64,000 nucleotides of DNA from Orbilia blumenaviensis (GCA_036872755.1 JAVHNS010000003.1:2356001-2420000), one strand, 5' to 3'. Positions 13,596 through 25,714 are shown, counted from the first letter of the stretch. Program-made: numbers and translations. Notes: generated by a model not told the origin, from the sequence alone.

Positions 13596-14160
13596 GTAAG
13601 TTCAGTAATTATTTATAATTTAAGCTACAGCAATATATACTTACTCGACCTGCTTGGCTTAAAAGTAGTACTAACCATCCAGCATAAGTTACCGACTGGC
13701 GTAGGACCTTTATTCCTGCGTCTCAATACTGGCATCGGCCTAGCGTTCCCTGAGAACAGGTTCTGGCCTCTCCGCCTTCTATCGCTCTATCAGGACCGAA
13801 GTAGTTATCGCTAGCAGCAGGGGACATTGCTTGCGGGTAGAATCTCTGCACCATCCGCCCCACACAGAGAAAACAGCAGGTCCAGCCAGCAATCTCGCTT
13901 CGTTCCTGCCATCCTCCCACACACGCCCTCCTCATCCTCCATAGATCCCATCGTCCCCCATCTCCCATCTCCCATCCTCCCACTCCTCCCACTCCTCTTC
14001 TCCTTCTCCGTTTCACCTAGTTGGTTCGCCCTCGGCTTTCTCCTCCACCAACGGGCAATTTGTCTCCGGTTAGATCTCTGTAGCCTGCAGCAAACCACAC
14101 CAACTAGGGCTCCCTTCCTGGCGACGGCACTACCGTAGACTAAACCGACCAAACACCAGC

Positions 14161-14216
14161 CGAAGAAGCAGAAACAGTAGAAGCAGAAGCAGAAGCAACA
14201 GAAGAGGCGGCAGAAG
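14161..14216 (+). repeat. CAGAAG-rich imperfect repeat
   Basis: Imperfect tandem units of AGCAGA/AGAAGC. It makes an apparent low-complexity Cys/Phe-rich frame on the minus strand that is not a credible protein. Confidence 0.6.
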
Positions 14217-14283
14217 CAAACCATTCTCGCCCTCTCCCATCTCCGAACCATAAAAGAGTCTTAGCAAAGTCGACTTCCTTTCT

Positions 14284-14315
<32 letters not shown>

Positions 14316-14344
14316 TTTATTTTTAATCCAATCTTTTCCCGGCG

Positions 14345-14353
14345 ATATATAAA
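14345..14353 (+). promoter_or_regulatory. TATA-like element upstream of RasGAP
   Basis: ATATATAAA lies about 490 bases before the RasGAP ATG at 14847 and just downstream of a TTC/poly-T tract. If used, it implies a leader of more than 400 bases. Support is positional only. Confidence 0.25.
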
Positions 14354-14846
14354 TTAGAACCTGCTTCTGAAATCCCAGGTCCCTATCCTTATCAACACAT
14401 CCGGGGTTGTGTTAACATTTCCATCCTCGGAGCCAAGCGACAGCCTTCAATTCTCTCAGGGACCGACCTTAATTTGTGTTTTGGATCTTATCGGGGCTTC
14501 TGATACGACACTATCCGTCCTCCCTCCATCGCTCCCTCCACCTGCGGGAAGGAAGGAAGGAAGGAAGCTTCCCTTTCCCTTCTATCGAAGAGCTTATCCT
14601 TTTTGGAAACAGGAACCAGCTCCCCAAAAAAGCATCCATCGTCAAGCAAGGGGCCTGTCGGCAGCTTAGGTTGGGACGCGAGTCGACACACAAAAAATAT
14701 AGAAATCCATTCACGTCATTCTATTTTCGCTTTCTCTCTCCCTCCCTCTCTCCCTTCCCCTCCCACTGCACAGCAATTGTGCTGCTGTCTTCCTCGAAAC
14801 TCCGGGGAAGAGTACTATATACCGTCCATCCCTCAATCCACAAATC

Positions 14847-17578
14847 ATGGCGACAATGCTTATACCGTCGAGGACGTCGACGTCCTCGTCGTCTTCTTTC
14901 GCACCTGTAACCCGGCAAAACACGATGTCTTCTACCGATGGACCTCCGAAATCGATCCGTCAGTCGAAACGCTATTCCATAACGACCCTGTACATGTCGA
15001 TGTCCGCCGCCGAAAAGGATATTGAAATCGAGGATGAACTTGCAAAAGGTTGGGGAAACAGCTTTATATATATACGGTTGTTTGTCGTAAATGCTAATTA
15101 CTGGAGTATACAGCCCAGAAAGTTTTAAGGGACCTTAAAGCTAAGATATCTTCGCAGTCGAAAAAGAACTTTGTGTTGGAGAAGGATGTCAGATATCTGG
15201 ACTCGAGAATCGCGCTCCTGATTCAGAACCGGATGGCATTGGAGGAGGTAAATATAGAAAACTATGTCAAATTATTTCCTCTGTTCGTTGTTTCTAATCA
15301 CTTTTCTCTCCCTTTCTTTCCGTGATAGCAAAACGAAGTCGCAAATCACCTCGAAGAAGGCGGCGAACTTCAAGAAGGACAATTCCCAAATGACCAAAAG
15401 ACACAGCACTACGGGAATCTCATGTTCCTACTCCAATCCGAACCGCGACACATCGCAGCCCTCTGCCGACTAGTATCCATGGCCGAAATAGACTCCTTGC
15501 TCCAAACTGTCATGTTCACAATATACGGCAACCAATACGAAAGCCGAGAGGAGCATTTGCTTCTTACTATGTTCCAAGTACGTCGAAATATCGGAGCGTC
15601 GCTGTCGTTCATTCTAACAAAGAAATTTATCGTAGTCTGTCCTTTCGGCTCAGTTTGAGAATACCCCTGAATATAGCTCGCTATTAAGAGCTAACACCCC
15701 GGTATCCCGTATGATGACAACCTATACTCGGAGAGGACCGGGCCAAAGCTACCTCAAAACAGTTCTTGCCGATCGGATCAATTCCTTGATTGAACACAAG
15801 GACCTAAACTTGGAAATCAACCCTCTGAAGGTGTACGAACAAATGATTAAGCAGATCGAGGAGGATACTGGATCCCTGCCTGCTCATCTTCCTAAAAGCG
15901 TGACTGCGGAAGAAGCCGCTCAAAACGAACAGGTCCAGCAAATCATCGAGCCAAGGTTGACGATGTTGATGGAAATCGCAAACTCCTTCTTGACGACCAT
16001 TATCAACAACCTCCATGAAACGCCATATGGTATCAGGTGGATCTGTAAACAAATTAGATCACTTACTCGAAGAAAATACCCGGATGCTAAGGACCCGGTT
16101 ATTTGTACATTGATTGGCGGATTCTTTTTCTTGAGATTCATTAACCCAGCGATTGTCACGCCGCGCTCCTACATGCTGGTCGATGGGACACCGGCGGACA
16201 ATCCGAGGCGAACTTTGACTCTAGTAAGGATACCTGTGAAAGCACCTGTCTTGCAGTTTTTCTTTTTACTAACTCTGCTTTCACAGATTGCCAAAATGCT
16301 CCAAAACCTTGCCAATAAGCCGTCGTATTCGAAAGAGCCTTATATGGCTAGCTTATCACCATTCATCCAACACAATAGGACAAGAATAAATAAGTTTTTG
16401 AACGACCTATGCGAAGTAGGCGATTTCTACGAATCTCTTGAGATGGATCAATATGTTGCACTTTCAAAGAAGGACTTGGAGCTTACCATTTCCTTGAATG
16501 AAATTTATGCAACTCATGCGTTGCTTGAAAAGCACTCTGCTGCTTTGGTAGGTAACTCCAGTATTATTCGGCCAAATACGTCAGATGGGCTAATTATTGT
16601 ACAAATCTATTAGTGCCAGGATGTTCTACACCCTCATCTTAAAATTCTTCTCAACGAACTAGGACCGGCGCCGCATCAGGTACCGAGAAAAGAAAACCGG
16701 GCCGTCATCTTACCCCTCTTCAGCAGATGGGAGCAGCCGATCGATGACCTTACTGCTGCTCTGGATATTACCGATGAAGATGTGTTTTTCATGGAAGCGA
16801 AGTCTATTTTCGTTCAGCTTATGAGGACGATCCCCTCGAATGCATTGGCGATGCGGAGGCCATTGAAACTGGACAAGATTGCCGACCTGGCAGCTGGTTC
16901 CTCGAGAGATGCAGCAATGGTTCGAAAGGGCATTCGTGCTATTGAGCTTCTCAACCAACTTGAAGAAATGGGCGTGCTCAGCAAACAGGACGATTATATG
17001 CTACTGAGAGACGAAGTTGAACAAGAGTTAGTGCATTTAGGTTCCTTGAAGGATAAGGTCGTTCAGGAAACTGGAAAGCTCGAAGAGGTCTATAAGACCA
17101 TACGAGATCATAATGCCTATCTCGTTGGTCAACTAGAAACCTATAAATCCTACTTGCATAATGTTCGAAGCCAGAGCGAGGGCAAGGTCCGGAAGCAGCA
17201 AAAACAACAAGTCCTTGGCCCATACAAGTTCACCCATCAGCAGCTGGAGAAAGAGGGTGTCATCCAGAAGAGCAATGTCCCTGATAATAGGTATGGTATA
17301 TTTCTTGGTTATTGGCACTTTGATCAAACATTAACTGATTTTGGTTTAGACGGGCCAATATATACTTCAACATAACTTCTCCTATGCCCGGAACTTTCGT
17401 CATTTCTCTCCACTACAAAGGAAGAAATCGAGGTTTGCTTGAACTGGATCTTAAGCTCGACGATTTACTTGAGATGCAGCAAAACAACCAAGAGGATCTA
17501 GATTTGGAATACGTTCAATTCAATGTCCCCAAAGTCCTCGCACTTCTAAATAAGAGGTTTGCGCGGAAGAAGTGGTAG
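14847..17578 (+). CDS. gapA: Ras GTPase-activating protein, Sar1/GapA type
   Basis: Negative regulator of Ras that stimulates GTP hydrolysis at the cell cortex; family members act in polarity, morphogenesis and cytokinesis. Exons: 14847-15048, 15114-15247, 15329-15577, 15636-16223, 16287-16547, 16620-17290, 17350-17578; 777 aa. Order: Ser-rich N-terminus, short helical segment (about 60-120), RasGAP domain (about 165-480) and RasGAP C-terminal domain (about 590-730), as in fungal Gap1/GapA and the C-half of IQGAPs. The candidate arginine finger is R213 in [13 protein letters not shown]; the conserved [12 protein letters not shown] lies at 360-371. The last splice restores [12 protein letters not shown]. 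The first donor is GTTGGG, a weaker variant. No IQ or calponin domain is present, as expected for GapA-type proteins. The protein starts at the ATG whose frame leads into the conserved part; two ATG-led frames upstream (14476-14910, 14603-15025) overlap the start. Confidence 0.93.
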
Positions 17579-19035
17579 ATGACGATAATTGCGCTTCCCT
17601 TTGTCTTTGCTCTTTGGAGGATCCTACCTCTAGGATATTCCCGCTACGATGGGAGACCTCATGATACCCATAAAGCATTTGCGGCTCAAATACTCCCAGC
17701 ATCTCACCGTCAACGCCTCCTATAATTCTTGCCTCTCTTTTGTTACCACATCTCTTTGTTTTTGCCACTAATGCAAATGTTGACGACCATATACGACACC
17801 TCCATGATTGGGTCCGCTCTTTGTTGGAGGATGATCATCTCATTGCCTAACAACGAGCCTCTTTTATCTCTTTACGTCTTGAACCTTGCAGCGGACAATT
17901 GCCACCGCTCACCCACCCGCCCACCCACCTAAACTTTGGTTTATTTCCACGACTTCTTCTTTCAGCCATTCTCGTATTATTTCTTCTTGGCTGCATCTTG
18001 ATTTACAGCGCTTACGGTTTGTAAAGCCGTTACCCACGGTCTCGCCTATTTCTTTGCGTCTTTTCCTAGTTTCCATTTCCCTGTTGCTATTACCATACGT
18101 ACCTTTAATATCATCGTTTGCTTTTCTCGTTACGCATTATCAAGCACTTAAGCAACTTATTAGCCGTCCTATTTCATAGCTTGGACCCTCATTCCTCCCC
18201 ACCTCCACCTTTTCTTTCCCTTTTGTACGGCTTTTGGTTCTTGTCGTCTGCTAGGATCCGGGTCTCTATCAAGTTTAGTTAGCTTTCCTTTACTCTTTTC
18301 TCTTTTTTTATTTTAAAATTTCTGTTTTCCTTCAGGAGAAGGTCAGCTAGAGGGTCCAAATGCCCTGTATTCATCAGTGGGGAAACTTCAGCTGCGTCGG
18401 TGTTATTGCTGTTGGTATTTATACTTCTTGTCTCGTTTGAATTATATATGCATTATAGCTATTGGAGATGATGTGTGTGCTTGTGTGCCCTGTGCTTTTG
18501 ATAGGGCCCACAGCGGGGATGGCGTATCTACTACTACTTATTTAACTAGTTAAAGTACCTAATAAGAAGATGATGAACGAATGTTTATTTCGGAAATAGT
18601 AAACCCCTTAGACGGTTCTCACAATCTGATGGAGGCAACACGGAATTTATTAAAAAATACCACATATCAAACGCAAGCGGGCGTTTTCGAAGAGGGAGGA
18701 TCGGATACCAAGCAGTTTTGTAGCTAAGAAACATCAAAGTGACATTTTCGTATAGGTAATACATCTTTCACATATTGTGTTTACAAGAATAAAAAGTATT
18801 TGGGGGGCAAAACTTTCGCCGCTAGCTTAAGGAAACCAAGTGCTCCTTGAACGCCGTATCAAACAGGAAGATGTGAAACCAATGGTACAAAAATTCCAAG
18901 AATATGTACAGAAGAAGTCCACCAATAAAATCGATCTGCTTTGGGGTATTCTTTTTTGGGGGCCCATGAAGATAACATCACCTACTTGGAAAGATAAAAA
19001 AAAACATTCATGTTAGATCGGGCAAAACATGTATT
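17579..19035. other. intergenic region between convergent genes
   Basis: No coding region is supported. It holds the 3' flanks of the RasGAP (+) and mannosyltransferase (-) genes. The first 750 bases are pyrimidine-rich on the plus strand. A frame at 17886-18179 is low complexity. Confidence 0.5.
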
Positions 19036-21097
19036 TTATTTGCCTTTGCCGTAAGCACCGGCCTTATATGCAAAGTCTAAGATCATTGCTAGAGTAGCCT
19101 TCTCCTCAGTAGTAAACTGCGCGGACTCATTGGTTGTCAAGCAGCAGATATTGTTCTCCTGTAACTGCCACTGATCTTGTCCGCCAATAGTATCCGGATC
19201 TGGCTTGGGGTTTTCTCTAAGGTAGAACTCGAAGTTGTTCGCCTTCCGTTGCTTCTTCTTCTCCTCAAACTTGTTGTTCAAGATCCAGCCATTGAACCAG
19301 AGAGGTTTGCCGTCACGATCAAGATGAAGGAGCTGGGGAGCGCAGATGGTGAATTTTTCGGGTGGCGGCGGCGGCGGCGTTTCGCCTTCTGGTAGTGGAG
19401 CGGCAGCGCTCTCGGTTGGTTTAGGATCCTGCTGCTTTAACTCCCCCATGATACCAGCGTCGCCAGAATGGAACGCATACTCGGTGTCACCGACAAGCTC
19501 CCATCCCATCCAGAACGTTTCCTTGTCACCTATTTTTCCCCATTTATGTTAGTATGTAGTAGGATGCAGTAGATAGTGCGCTCAATATCAACGTACCATA
19601 AACCAAGTCATAGACACCAACAATGCCCTTAGATTCATTACCGTCACGATCTGGTCCGTTCATTCTCGTCACCATCATCATTGCAACAAAGTGCCTCCAT
19701 TTATCGACAACAACAACGCCGGACTCCTGTTGATGCCCACTCTCACCAGTCCAGAGGCGCGTCTGGCGGACGTTCTTCGAGATTGGCTTTGGGATGATCT
19801 GTTGCAGCCACCTCTTCTTATTTTCAGGCATGATGATTCTGTCCTTGAAGAACAAGGCACCGTGTTTCTTATACTCCTCGTCCTCGAACAGAAGTTCCGG
19901 GTTCTTGAAGAAAAGAGAGTCCGCATCGATGAACATAACTTCCCTGAAGCTGGAAAGTAGCATAGCAAATGGCTTCGCAGCCCACCCGGCAAGTCTCCAG
20001 CCATCATCGCTGACCATGGCGGAAATATCTCGAGTAACGACACCTTCGAATTGTTCAAGTTCGGCCCGGTAATCCTCGCTAAGGTCGCTATCGCCGAGAT
20101 ACATGATTTCAATTGGAAGATTGCACCCGAGCTTACGGAAAGATGGTATTGAAGTGAGAAGGAATGGAGCCTGGCCGTCACCTGCCGATAGAACGATACC
20201 ACGGCCACCCTTGTACATCTGAGCGTGGAGACTCATATGATCGGCGAAATATGGGGAAAAGTAAGGGAATAGGAGGGTGGCGAGTCGCTGCAAAAAGCCA
20301 CGGTAGGCCTCATACTGGTGGATCGTCTGCGCAATGTTTTCAATTGACTTGTCCCTGCGGAGTTCTTGAACGATATCATCCCGAACGTATGCCTCATCAT
20401 CTCCCATAACAAGATGGAGTTTTTCCCACGCTTCGAAGAAGGTCTTAAACGCCCTTGCGCGGAGACCAGTTTCTCGAAGTTTCTCTTTTCCAGTACCGTC
20501 GATTGGGCGTAGAAGTTCTCGGACATGCATTTCATCAGGAAGGAGCTCGAAAACTCGGTCAAGCGCCTTCTTGAATTCTGCCTTTCCAGGTTTCGGGACT
20601 TGCTTCCTTGGTTTTGACGGTGCCTCGCCTTCTTCATCCTTCGGCTTGTTCCCATATTTAGCCTTCCCCGCGGGCTTACTATCATCTGCAACATCAACCT
20701 TTGGTTTTTCATAGGTTGTTGTTTGTTTCGGCTTCTGGACCAGAATGTGCTCCTCTTCAACATCAACGTGGGGGGCTTCAACTTGTCCTGCAGATTTGGG
20801 GGCAACGGAATCCGATTTGACTGTTACAGCGGGGATAACAGGATCAGCTGTCGCTATCGCATTCGGACCGGGTTTCCCCAGCAATGCCTTTGCGCGTTCG
20901 GTGTGACGAGAAGCCGTTTTCGGGTCCGTTGTCGAGATATACAGGGCGTAGGTCAAAGCTAGAGCCAGAGCGCCAGCAATCAGCTTGAAGATGAAGTTTT
21001 TCCTTTTTTCCATATACTGCTGGGAATGGTATCTCCCCTCTTTGGGAGGGGGAGGGCTCGAGAAGAGCGACAATGGCTTGGCCATTTTGCCCTTCAT
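19036..21097 (-). CDS. MNN1-type alpha-mannosyltransferase (GT71)
   Basis: Golgi alpha-1,3-mannosyltransferase-like enzyme that caps N- or O-linked mannans using GDP-mannose. Two exons on the minus strand, 21097-19597 and 19529-19036, with one 67-nt intron; 664 aa. Residues about 35-54 are a single signal anchor (FIFKLIAGALALALTYALYI), followed by a long charged stem to about 170. The GT71 region spans about 290-560 with IVLSAGDGQAPFLL, the donor-binding DxD motif (DADSLFF, D391 and D393) and ESGVVVVDKWRH. The splice joins YDLVYG to DKETFWMGWELVGD. A Pro/Glu insert (about 540-565, PEGETPPPPPPEK) interrupts the C-terminal part. The ATG at 21097 is first in frame; M5 is also possible. The exact linkage (Mnn1, Mnt2/3 or Mnn2-like) cannot be told from sequence. 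Confidence 0.9.
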
Positions 21098-22505
21098 TTT
21101 GCCGTTTTCGTCAAAACCTAGGCGGTTGTTGTTGGATCGGGCTCGCTACGAACGAGACAATGATAACCCGCGAGAGGACTTTAGATATCCGAACGGGTTC
21201 TGGCTACACGGGGCATCTGTAGCACATATGAAAAGTAATAGGAGAGAAAGAGAGAAAAACCTGTCCCCTCTAGAGAGGAGGAGGCGCTGCTGACTATATA
21301 CATTGTGGAAATTTCATGCCGTCCGAGCTGACCAGAACATGACACTGTGGTTGCATGCCGGTCTGGATGGCAAACCGAGACGAAACGGACCATTAACGAT
21401 GCCGAAATCAGCAGGGATAGGGGGGATGCTCCCCTGTATTCGAGCCCTCCTTCAAGCCGTCTAGCGTGTTGCAGGACGGCTGCCACTCCGGAGTAGCGGT
21501 TTTTGCTGCCGGATTTTATCAGACTTGGCGCTTGAGTGGACCTTCCGACCTGGAAGAGCAGTGCAGGGTAGATGGCAGCTTTTATCGATTGTAGTGTGGA
21601 CCCTGGCGTATAGGCAGCTTTCCTTCTGGAAGCCGAAGAATCACGAAAGGATAAACTACCTAAGTAGTCATGAGGGAGGCATTAATTGAAACTCCGTCGG
21701 TCCTACCCTAGAGCAAGAAACATTTGAGGCTGAATGCCGGAACGATTTGGCTTGTCATATCATGGATAACGATAAGCTTGGGAGGATGGATGTGGCAGGC
21801 GACACTGCTATCCTACCCGAAGCTAGACAACAGAGGATGCAGATAGACAACAACATGTCGGGCATGGTGTTGGAAATGTTGGGGATTGTAATTGTTACTC
21901 CCACATTCAGCACGATTTCTCCACATGCAACCCACGTGGCGGCAGACCATTCTGCATGGTCTGCTTCTCTTGGTTTGTTAGGATGGGATTTTGGTTAGGA
22001 GCGTTAAGCTTCAGTTGGCAAACGTCGTTGATCGACGGCATAACCTGGAATAAATGGTTTTTTTCGGGGGGTTTATCCAGATTATGCTGCCGCCTGTTGC
22101 ATATGGCCTTCGCAATTGACGGGTAGGGCAACCGCAAGAGGGGAATTTTGATATTTCGATGTGAAGCCTAGCAGGCAGGAGTCGGATGGGGGTGTGTAGG
22201 TGGCATCACTCGCATAAAGCTGCCAGAGCAGGGTGTCGGTAGAGGGGTTCCGACGAGGGTCCACCATGGTTCCGAATACCAACCTATAGCTGGGGGCTAA
22301 ACTAAGGACAAAACATGTCAACATTTGCTTGCGCATGGTACCTGTGTACCAACAGCACCTGTTTACCTAGTTTAAAGTTTTAGCATCTGATCTGATAATA
22401 CCTGGTACTACTACTAGTTATGAATTTTATACATAACGGTGTGTACTGATTAATCCGACGGGCCTGGTATCGTATACTTACTTAGGTATTTCCTCGGATG
22501 GGTAT

Positions 22506-22529
22506 CATGATCATGATCATGATCATGAT
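22506..22529 (+). repeat. GATCAT tandem palindromic repeat
   Basis: Four tandem units of ATCATG, self-complementary as a whole. A similar array occurs at 62427-62446. Confidence 0.85.
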
Positions 22530-23311
22530 TAAACTGATTGAGTCAATGCAATGCAATACTGTAACATATGGCCTCAGTACAGTGGCCAGTGGAAGGTATC
22601 TCCACCCTAAGCAGTTAGTTTATAAATAGTAGACGCATTAATGTCTGGTGCTGGACAGGTACCTACCTACAGATTTAGTTGGTACTTACCTACTTAGCGA
22701 AGTACTGACCTGGGTAGATATGTAAGTACAATGCAATGGTGGAGCTGGAGGAGGGTGTCGATGCAATGATGATGATGACTGGACCGGACTGGACTGGGCT
22801 CTTCCAACGGAACAGGGCTGACTGGACATGGACGGTCTTGGCCTAGCTGTCTGGCTGGTCTGTCTGAGCAATGCGTTGGGATGACACAGATCGCCGGGTG
22901 GATCCTCGTCCAAGTCTGGCCCTCGTGCAGCACAACTGAGGTGCAAGTTCAGAGCAAAGCTTCCGACTTCGCCCTTCCCTTTAAACTCCTCTGCTCTTCC
23001 TCTTCCTCTTCCTCTTCTCCTCTTCTCCTCCTCCTCTTCTACCTTCCCCCCCTCCTTCTGTACATCTTCCCCAATCATCTACACTTCCTGTTCCTTCTCT
23101 TCTTCTTCCACTATATATCCCGAGGCTTCATCCACCCCTCCCTACCTCTCACCATTCACTCTTAACCCATCTCATCTAATAATCTTAATCCTAGTTCCAT
23201 CTTCATTCCCCGTAGCCTCCCCGTGAGACTTTACTTTCACTCCACCTCATTCCACTGCAACCTCGCCTCGTAAACTTTGACGTTAATCCGTTCCATTCTT
23301 GACCATACGCC

Positions 23312-23341
23312 TATACACACACACACACACATACACACACA
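23312..23341 (+). repeat. CA dinucleotide repeat
   Basis: ACACAC run with one T interruption, within the leader of the small gene at 23579. Confidence 0.8.
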
Positions 23342-23578
23342 TCCATCCATCTATCCCACCGCTACGCACGCATTGTCCTTAACTTGACCACTCCCGCTTC
23401 GAATATTTCATACATCCGATATCGTTTCAGATCTAGCGTCTTCCAACCATTTCATTCAGTCATCATTGCATATATTATATATAGTGCTACATACTGCACA
23501 CTTCCATCTCTATCCACCCCTCTCCCTCGCGAACACTACCATCTAACGACACTGCCTTGATATCTACTGCCAAACAAA

Positions 23579-24063
23579 ATGTCGTCTGCCATTCCAATCC
23601 CTAAGAAGGCTTCCAAGAAAACGTCCTCTTCCCCTTCACCCGGCCCAGCTGATGACATGTCTTCACCGTCCACTTCCAACAACTCGCCGTCTACTGCCCT
23701 CTTCGGCCACCGACGGCGTCAGTCACTTCTAAGTAAGTTTTTATCCTCTAATACTGTCGATGAGATATTATTTCCCTATAAACCACACAAGACTAATATA
23801 CTTTCTTTCTAGGTTCTTCTCTGTCGAAGCAAGAACATACTGTTTTCGACCTCGGATCCCGTGACGGCACGGCCCGGCTCGTTACTTGCGTCAAGGCCGG
23901 TCAGGGTTTCGATTGGAACCAGGAGATGTTCCTGCCTCACCATTCCGATATCACGATACCTCCCCTCAGCGAGCGTGTCGATGTTGTCCACGAGATTATC
24001 CTAGCCGATGATGATGACGGGTTTATGGATATCGACGAGGAACGTGAGAAGCGACGAAGATAA
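23579..24063 (+). CDS. small acidic-tailed protein of unknown function
   Basis: I do not recognise this protein. Two exons, 23579-23732 and 23813-24063, joined by an 80-nt intron (GTAAGT..CTAG), give 134 aa. The first 50 residues are Ser/Pro/Lys-rich and look disordered. The core (about 58-100) reads HTVFDLGSRDGTARL, then CVKAGQGFDWNQEMFLP, which looks like a short conserved domain. The C-terminus is acidic then basic (ADDDDGFMDIDEEREKRRR), a possible nuclear or phosphoregulated tail. Support for a real gene: a well-formed intron whose removal keeps the frame, good start context (AACAAAATGTC) and a long pyrimidine-rich leader typical of fungal promoters. The gene converges on the Mis14-like gene. 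Function and localisation are unknown. Confidence 0.75.
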
Positions 24064-24424
24064 ACGATTGAGTTATTGATTGATTTGGCGGGAACAAGGT
24101 AACGGCGCAATTACGGCTGAGAACGACCGGTGACTGGTGGAAACCCAACCGAAATGGGGAAATGGCGATAATCAACTGAGTTTTTTGAGTTATGTTTTGA
24201 TATTTCTTTGAGGATATATGGCGTCTTTTTTTTTTTTTTTTTGTTTTCAGCATTGAAGGTTTAGTTGGACGACGATTTGGGATTTTATGAGGGAAGCTAA
24301 GGGGATCTCTCCTCTTGTTATCATTTGAAGCGGTTTAGCGACACTTGGGATTGTTTCTAGAAGTCTTTCATTTCTTTGTTCTTTTCGATCGGGTGTCCGA
24401 TCAAACTCCACTCATGGGATGGTC

Positions 24425-24473
<49 letters not shown>

Positions 24474-24712
24474 ATTTTTTTCATTTAGTTTATATTCTAT
24501 CTGTGTTATTCTGATTTGCGGGGTGGTGCCCCTCACTGTGCTGCTGGAAAACAGGATTGTCAATCAATAAACCCATATACCAAAGACGCCATTAAGAATA
24601 CAAAAGACCAAATGAACTCCTTCGCTGCAGAAACTGATGACCAAAAGTGCCAATGCCACAAAGTAAAGATGATGATACCAATCGCAAAATCACGCCACCA
24701 GAAGAGCTCGCT
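24064..24712. other. convergent 3' flank with CTTT repeat
   Basis: Short spacer between two converging genes. It contains poly-T (about 24226-24242) and a long CTTT array (24424-24472). No coding region is supported. Confidence 0.55.
24424..24472 (+). repeat. CTTT tetranucleotide array
   Basis: About twelve tandem copies of CTTT, read directly. Confidence 0.9.
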
Positions 24713-25714
24713 TTACTTCGTCTGTTGGATGTGCTCCAGAACCTGCTGGGCTTTGGCAACTTGTCCTTGTGCTCTTGTTAAAGGGCCGTCCATCTAGAAC
24801 CTTATGTGTCAGCAAAGAACAAAAAAAAAGAGGGAATAAACCTGAGTCCAAGATATATTTGTATACCTTCTTCAGAAGTGGTAGCAAGCCGACTGCGTCT
24901 TCCCAAGCCTTCTCCATCTCCTTCTGCCTGGCCAGATGTTTAATCCCCCAATCCATCATATCCGTATCTCCCTCTCCATCAATGTCCATTGCATCGTCAT
25001 CGTTCTCCTTCAAAGCCGCCTCAGCCAGTGCTACCTCCCTGTCGATATCCGCCTTCAGCTTCTTCTCATAAGTGGCCGCAGCCCTCTTTGGTACCTCTCT
25101 TCGCAGCTTTGCTACTTCGCCTGTAGCGGTTCCAACTTTTGCAATCAGCTCGTTCACGCGGACTCGGAGTTTATCGTCGTAGGGTTCGTATTCTATCAAC
25201 CAAACAACTGTTTGTTATTATCGTTTTGGATGCTCCGTCGCATAGGTGGTTCTCTCCCTGCGAAGTCCGATTAAGAAAAAAAAGGTAGGGTAGCATACGG
25301 TCTTCCTCCTCCGCTTTAAGTACCGAATCCACGTTTCCGATATCGTTTCCGTTTATTGAAATATTCTGGTTCGCAAGGTCTAGTAACCGCCGAACATACT
25401 ACTGGCCCAAATCAAACAAGATCACCATCGTAAGCTTCCGTCTTATCATTTTCCTACTTGAGGCTATCCACCCCTTCCTGCATTTCCTCCCCAGATAGGA
25501 CGAGAGAGAGAAAAAAAAAGCGCGCACAAACACACACCTCGGCTACTAGCTCTTCAACTCGTTTCCTATAAGCATCGTCTTTGGCGCTGGCATTCGCAGA
25601 AGGCGGGAAATGCTGCGCGAGCTTGTCGCGCGAGAGTTGTTCCACGCGGTTTAGTATCGTTTTGTACTCGGCAATTGTGTCGAGACGGACTTTTGGGTGG
25701 TCTGCGTCTCCCAT
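24713..25714 (-). CDS. Mis14/Nsl1-like kinetochore (MIND complex) subunit
   Basis: Likely subunit of the Mis12/MIND complex, which links inner-kinetochore chromatin to the Ndc80 microtubule receptor. Four exons on the minus strand: 25714-25538, 25398-25299, 25192-24867, 24793-24713; 227 aa, the usual size for fungal Mis14. The sequence is mostly helical: an N-terminal KVRLDTIAEYKTILNRVEQL segment, then YVRRLLDLANQNISI, then YEPYDDKLRVRVNELIAKV, the part I associate with Mis14, then coiled-coil-prone helices (about 115-200) interrupted by an acidic patch (DDDAMDIDGEGDTDMMDW). The last exon supplies a short helix ending QTK. All splice joins keep the frame. The family call rests on overall pattern and the YEP(F/Y)D segment, so it is less secure than the enzyme calls here. 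Confidence 0.75.

Larger units (their letters stand above)
6916..14846. other. 7.9 kb gene-free spacer rich in simple repeats
   Basis: No conserved protein is recognised on either strand; the longest frames (for example 10340-10711 minus, 11422-11748 plus, 13811-14251 minus) are low in complexity or have no family features. The tract contains poly-T runs (about 8260-8274, 9951-9968, 12788-12807), a TTTTTA array (12554-12641), ACTT tetranucleotide stretches (about 13270-13595), TCTG repeats (about 13096-13130), a CAGAAG-rich stretch (14161-14216) and TTC repeats (about 14286-14310). The last 600 bases are CT-rich and look like the promoter and 5' leader of the RasGAP gene. Unseen non-coding RNAs cannot be excluded. 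Confidence 0.5.
21098..23578. other. intergenic region with GATCAT palindromic repeat and CT-rich leader
   Basis: Divergent promoter region between the mannosyltransferase (-) and the small unknown gene (+). No coding region is supported; the frame at 21747-21998 has no features. It contains a GATCAT array (22506-22529), a TTCCTC-rich stretch (about 22988-23040) and a CA repeat (about 23312-23341). The 500 bases before 23579 are strongly pyrimidine-rich and are likely a long 5' leader. Confidence 0.5.

Noticed and set aside
13811..14251. 146-aa Cys/Phe-rich minus-strand frame
   Set aside because: Product of the CAGAAG repeat; low complexity.
22506..22529. Possible CRISPR-like or integrase attachment repeat
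   Set aside because: Units are contiguous with no spacers and no associated genes; it is a simple tandem palindrome in a eukaryotic genome.
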